A stretch of DNA of 64,000 nt from Candidatus Thiodiazotropha sp. (ex Codakia rugifera) (GTDB lineage Bacteria; Pseudomonadota; Gammaproteobacteria; Chromatiales; Chromatiaceae): the NCBI GenBank assembly GCA_025656675.1, contig JAHXHN010000003.1:124001-188000 (forward strand). The letters run 5' to 3'. Of the stretch, positions 63,444 to 64,000 are shown piece after piece. A program made the translations under genes and the position numbers. Numbering within the stretch: position 1 is the stretch's first letter; every line of letters begins with the position of its first letter. The notes below the pieces were generated by a model. That model made no database searches, was not told where the DNA came from, and saw nothing but the letters and a program-made list of their open reading frames with translations.

Positions 63444-64000
63444 AAAATCGTATCGCAGTTCAATGCCGGCATAAAGATTCCTATCAGGTGCAGGTTCATA
63501 GTAACGACTACCAAATGCATTGATCCGGATGTTACTGTTATACTCTTCATCGAAAATATTGTTTACGCCCAGGAAAGGTGCTAACTCCCAATTCCCCATG
63601 AAATGGCTGTACCCCAGCTTTAGATTTGCAACTGTATAGGCATCACTTTCAACACTGTTGTCGTTGTTGGCAAATATCGTATCGGCATACAGTATATCGA
63701 ATTGCCCATAGAGTCCTGATGTGTGTGTATAGCTAATGTCTACATGAAGTAGGTTTTCAGGTACACCTGGTATAGTTTTGCCACTGAAATCATTGTTCTC
63801 ATCATCTACAAATTCCCTAAACTCAAAATCCGAATAAGTATAGGCCAATGAGGCGGTCAACCCATCAAATGGTTGCATAGATAGCGATAATTCCAAGCCT
63901 TGACGTCTTGATTCCCCTGCATTTTCGTAGAATGTCTCTCCATCTACCTCAAATGGAACCAGCTCATCATCGACACTAATATGAAACAGTGCCACCTCAT
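63438..64000 (-). CDS. TonB-dependent receptor, C-terminal fragment (runs off window)
   Basis: The minus-strand frame is open to the right window edge and ends at 63438, six bases into the end of the PiT gene. The visible 187 residues are beta-barrel strands of a TonB-dependent receptor: ENAGESRRQGLELSLSMQP, LTASLAYTYSDFEF, GVPENLLHVDISYTH, FLGVNNIFDEEYNSNIRINAFGSRYYEPAPDRNLYAGIELRYDFL. The terminal phenylalanine-leucine end and the EPAPDRN strand are typical. The substrate cannot be judged without the plug domain, which lies outside the window. Confidence 0.93.
   Translation of the reverse strand, partial: EVALFHISVDDELVPFEVDGETFYENAGESRRQGLELSLSMQPFDGLTASLAYTYSDFEFREFVDDENNDFSGKTIPGVPENLLHVDISYTHTSGLYGQFDILYADTIFANNDNSVESDAYTVANLKLGYSHFMGNWELAPFLGVNNIFDEEYNSNIRINAFGSRYYEPAPDRNLYAGIELRYDFL

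Overview
The window reads as the chromosome of a free-living or symbiotic Gram-negative gammaproteobacterium. It carries many signal-peptide and lipobox proteins, outer-membrane beta-barrels, a TonB-type receptor, a PA2779/PA2778-type gene pair and a complete type VI secretion system (T6SS). The mix of families would fit a Chromatiales-like or sulfur-oxidiser-like lineage, but no ribosomal or marker gene is present, so that placement is inference. Coding density is high. No tRNA, rRNA, CRISPR array, integrase or classical IS transposase was seen.

Left part (1-21 kb), envelope and signalling genes: the 3' end of an unknown gene, a DUF3179 protein, a SleB-type cell wall hydrolase, a FecR-TPR-beta-barrel chimera with a small lipoprotein behind it, a phosphodiesterase-type phosphatase, a membrane Ser/Thr kinase, a lipoprotein hydrolase, and a Sel1-coiled-coil-caspase lipoprotein. 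Two tandem autotransporter-like proteins follow. Their last 1.3 kb is identical at DNA level while their passenger halves have diverged. A decayed fragment of the neighbouring YkgJ-family gene lies between them, showing that the duplicated block once included that gene. An intact YkgJ gene, a GNAT acetyltransferase and a third, smaller beta-barrel protein complete the region.

Central part (21.6-51.4 kb), T6SS: on the minus strand a vgrG operon encodes a VgrG spike, a PAAR protein with a C-terminal papain/C39-like cysteine peptidase domain (putative effector), two related small proteins that look like immunity proteins (one with a signal peptide, one without) and a DUF922 HEXXH protein. Divergent from it on the plus strand are a TssB-TssC-like fusion and then the structural cluster tssA-tssB-tssC-hcp-tagJ-tssE-tssF-tssG-tssH-fha-tssJ-tssK-tssL-tssM-tagF-pppA, ending in a LysM-TPR lipoprotein. 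TssJ, TssL and TssM form the membrane complex; TssA, E, F, G and K the baseplate; TssB, TssC and Hcp the tail; ClpV recycles the sheath. Fha, TagF and PppA point to threonine-phosphorylation control. The matching kinase is not in the cluster; the membrane kinase about 20 kb upstream is the best local candidate. A 266-bp MITE-like palindromic element sits between tssL and tssM, and a large hairpin sits between hcp and tagJ.

Right part (51.4-64 kb): a nitrobindin-like barrel protein, a 1022-residue secreted PIG-L deacetylase with repeated PKD-like and discoidin-like modules, a GNAT acetyltransferase, a response regulator-TPR protein coupled to a sensorless histidine kinase, the PA2779/PA2778-like pair, an orphan gene, a PiT phosphate transporter, and the C-terminal part of a TonB-dependent receptor that runs off the window.
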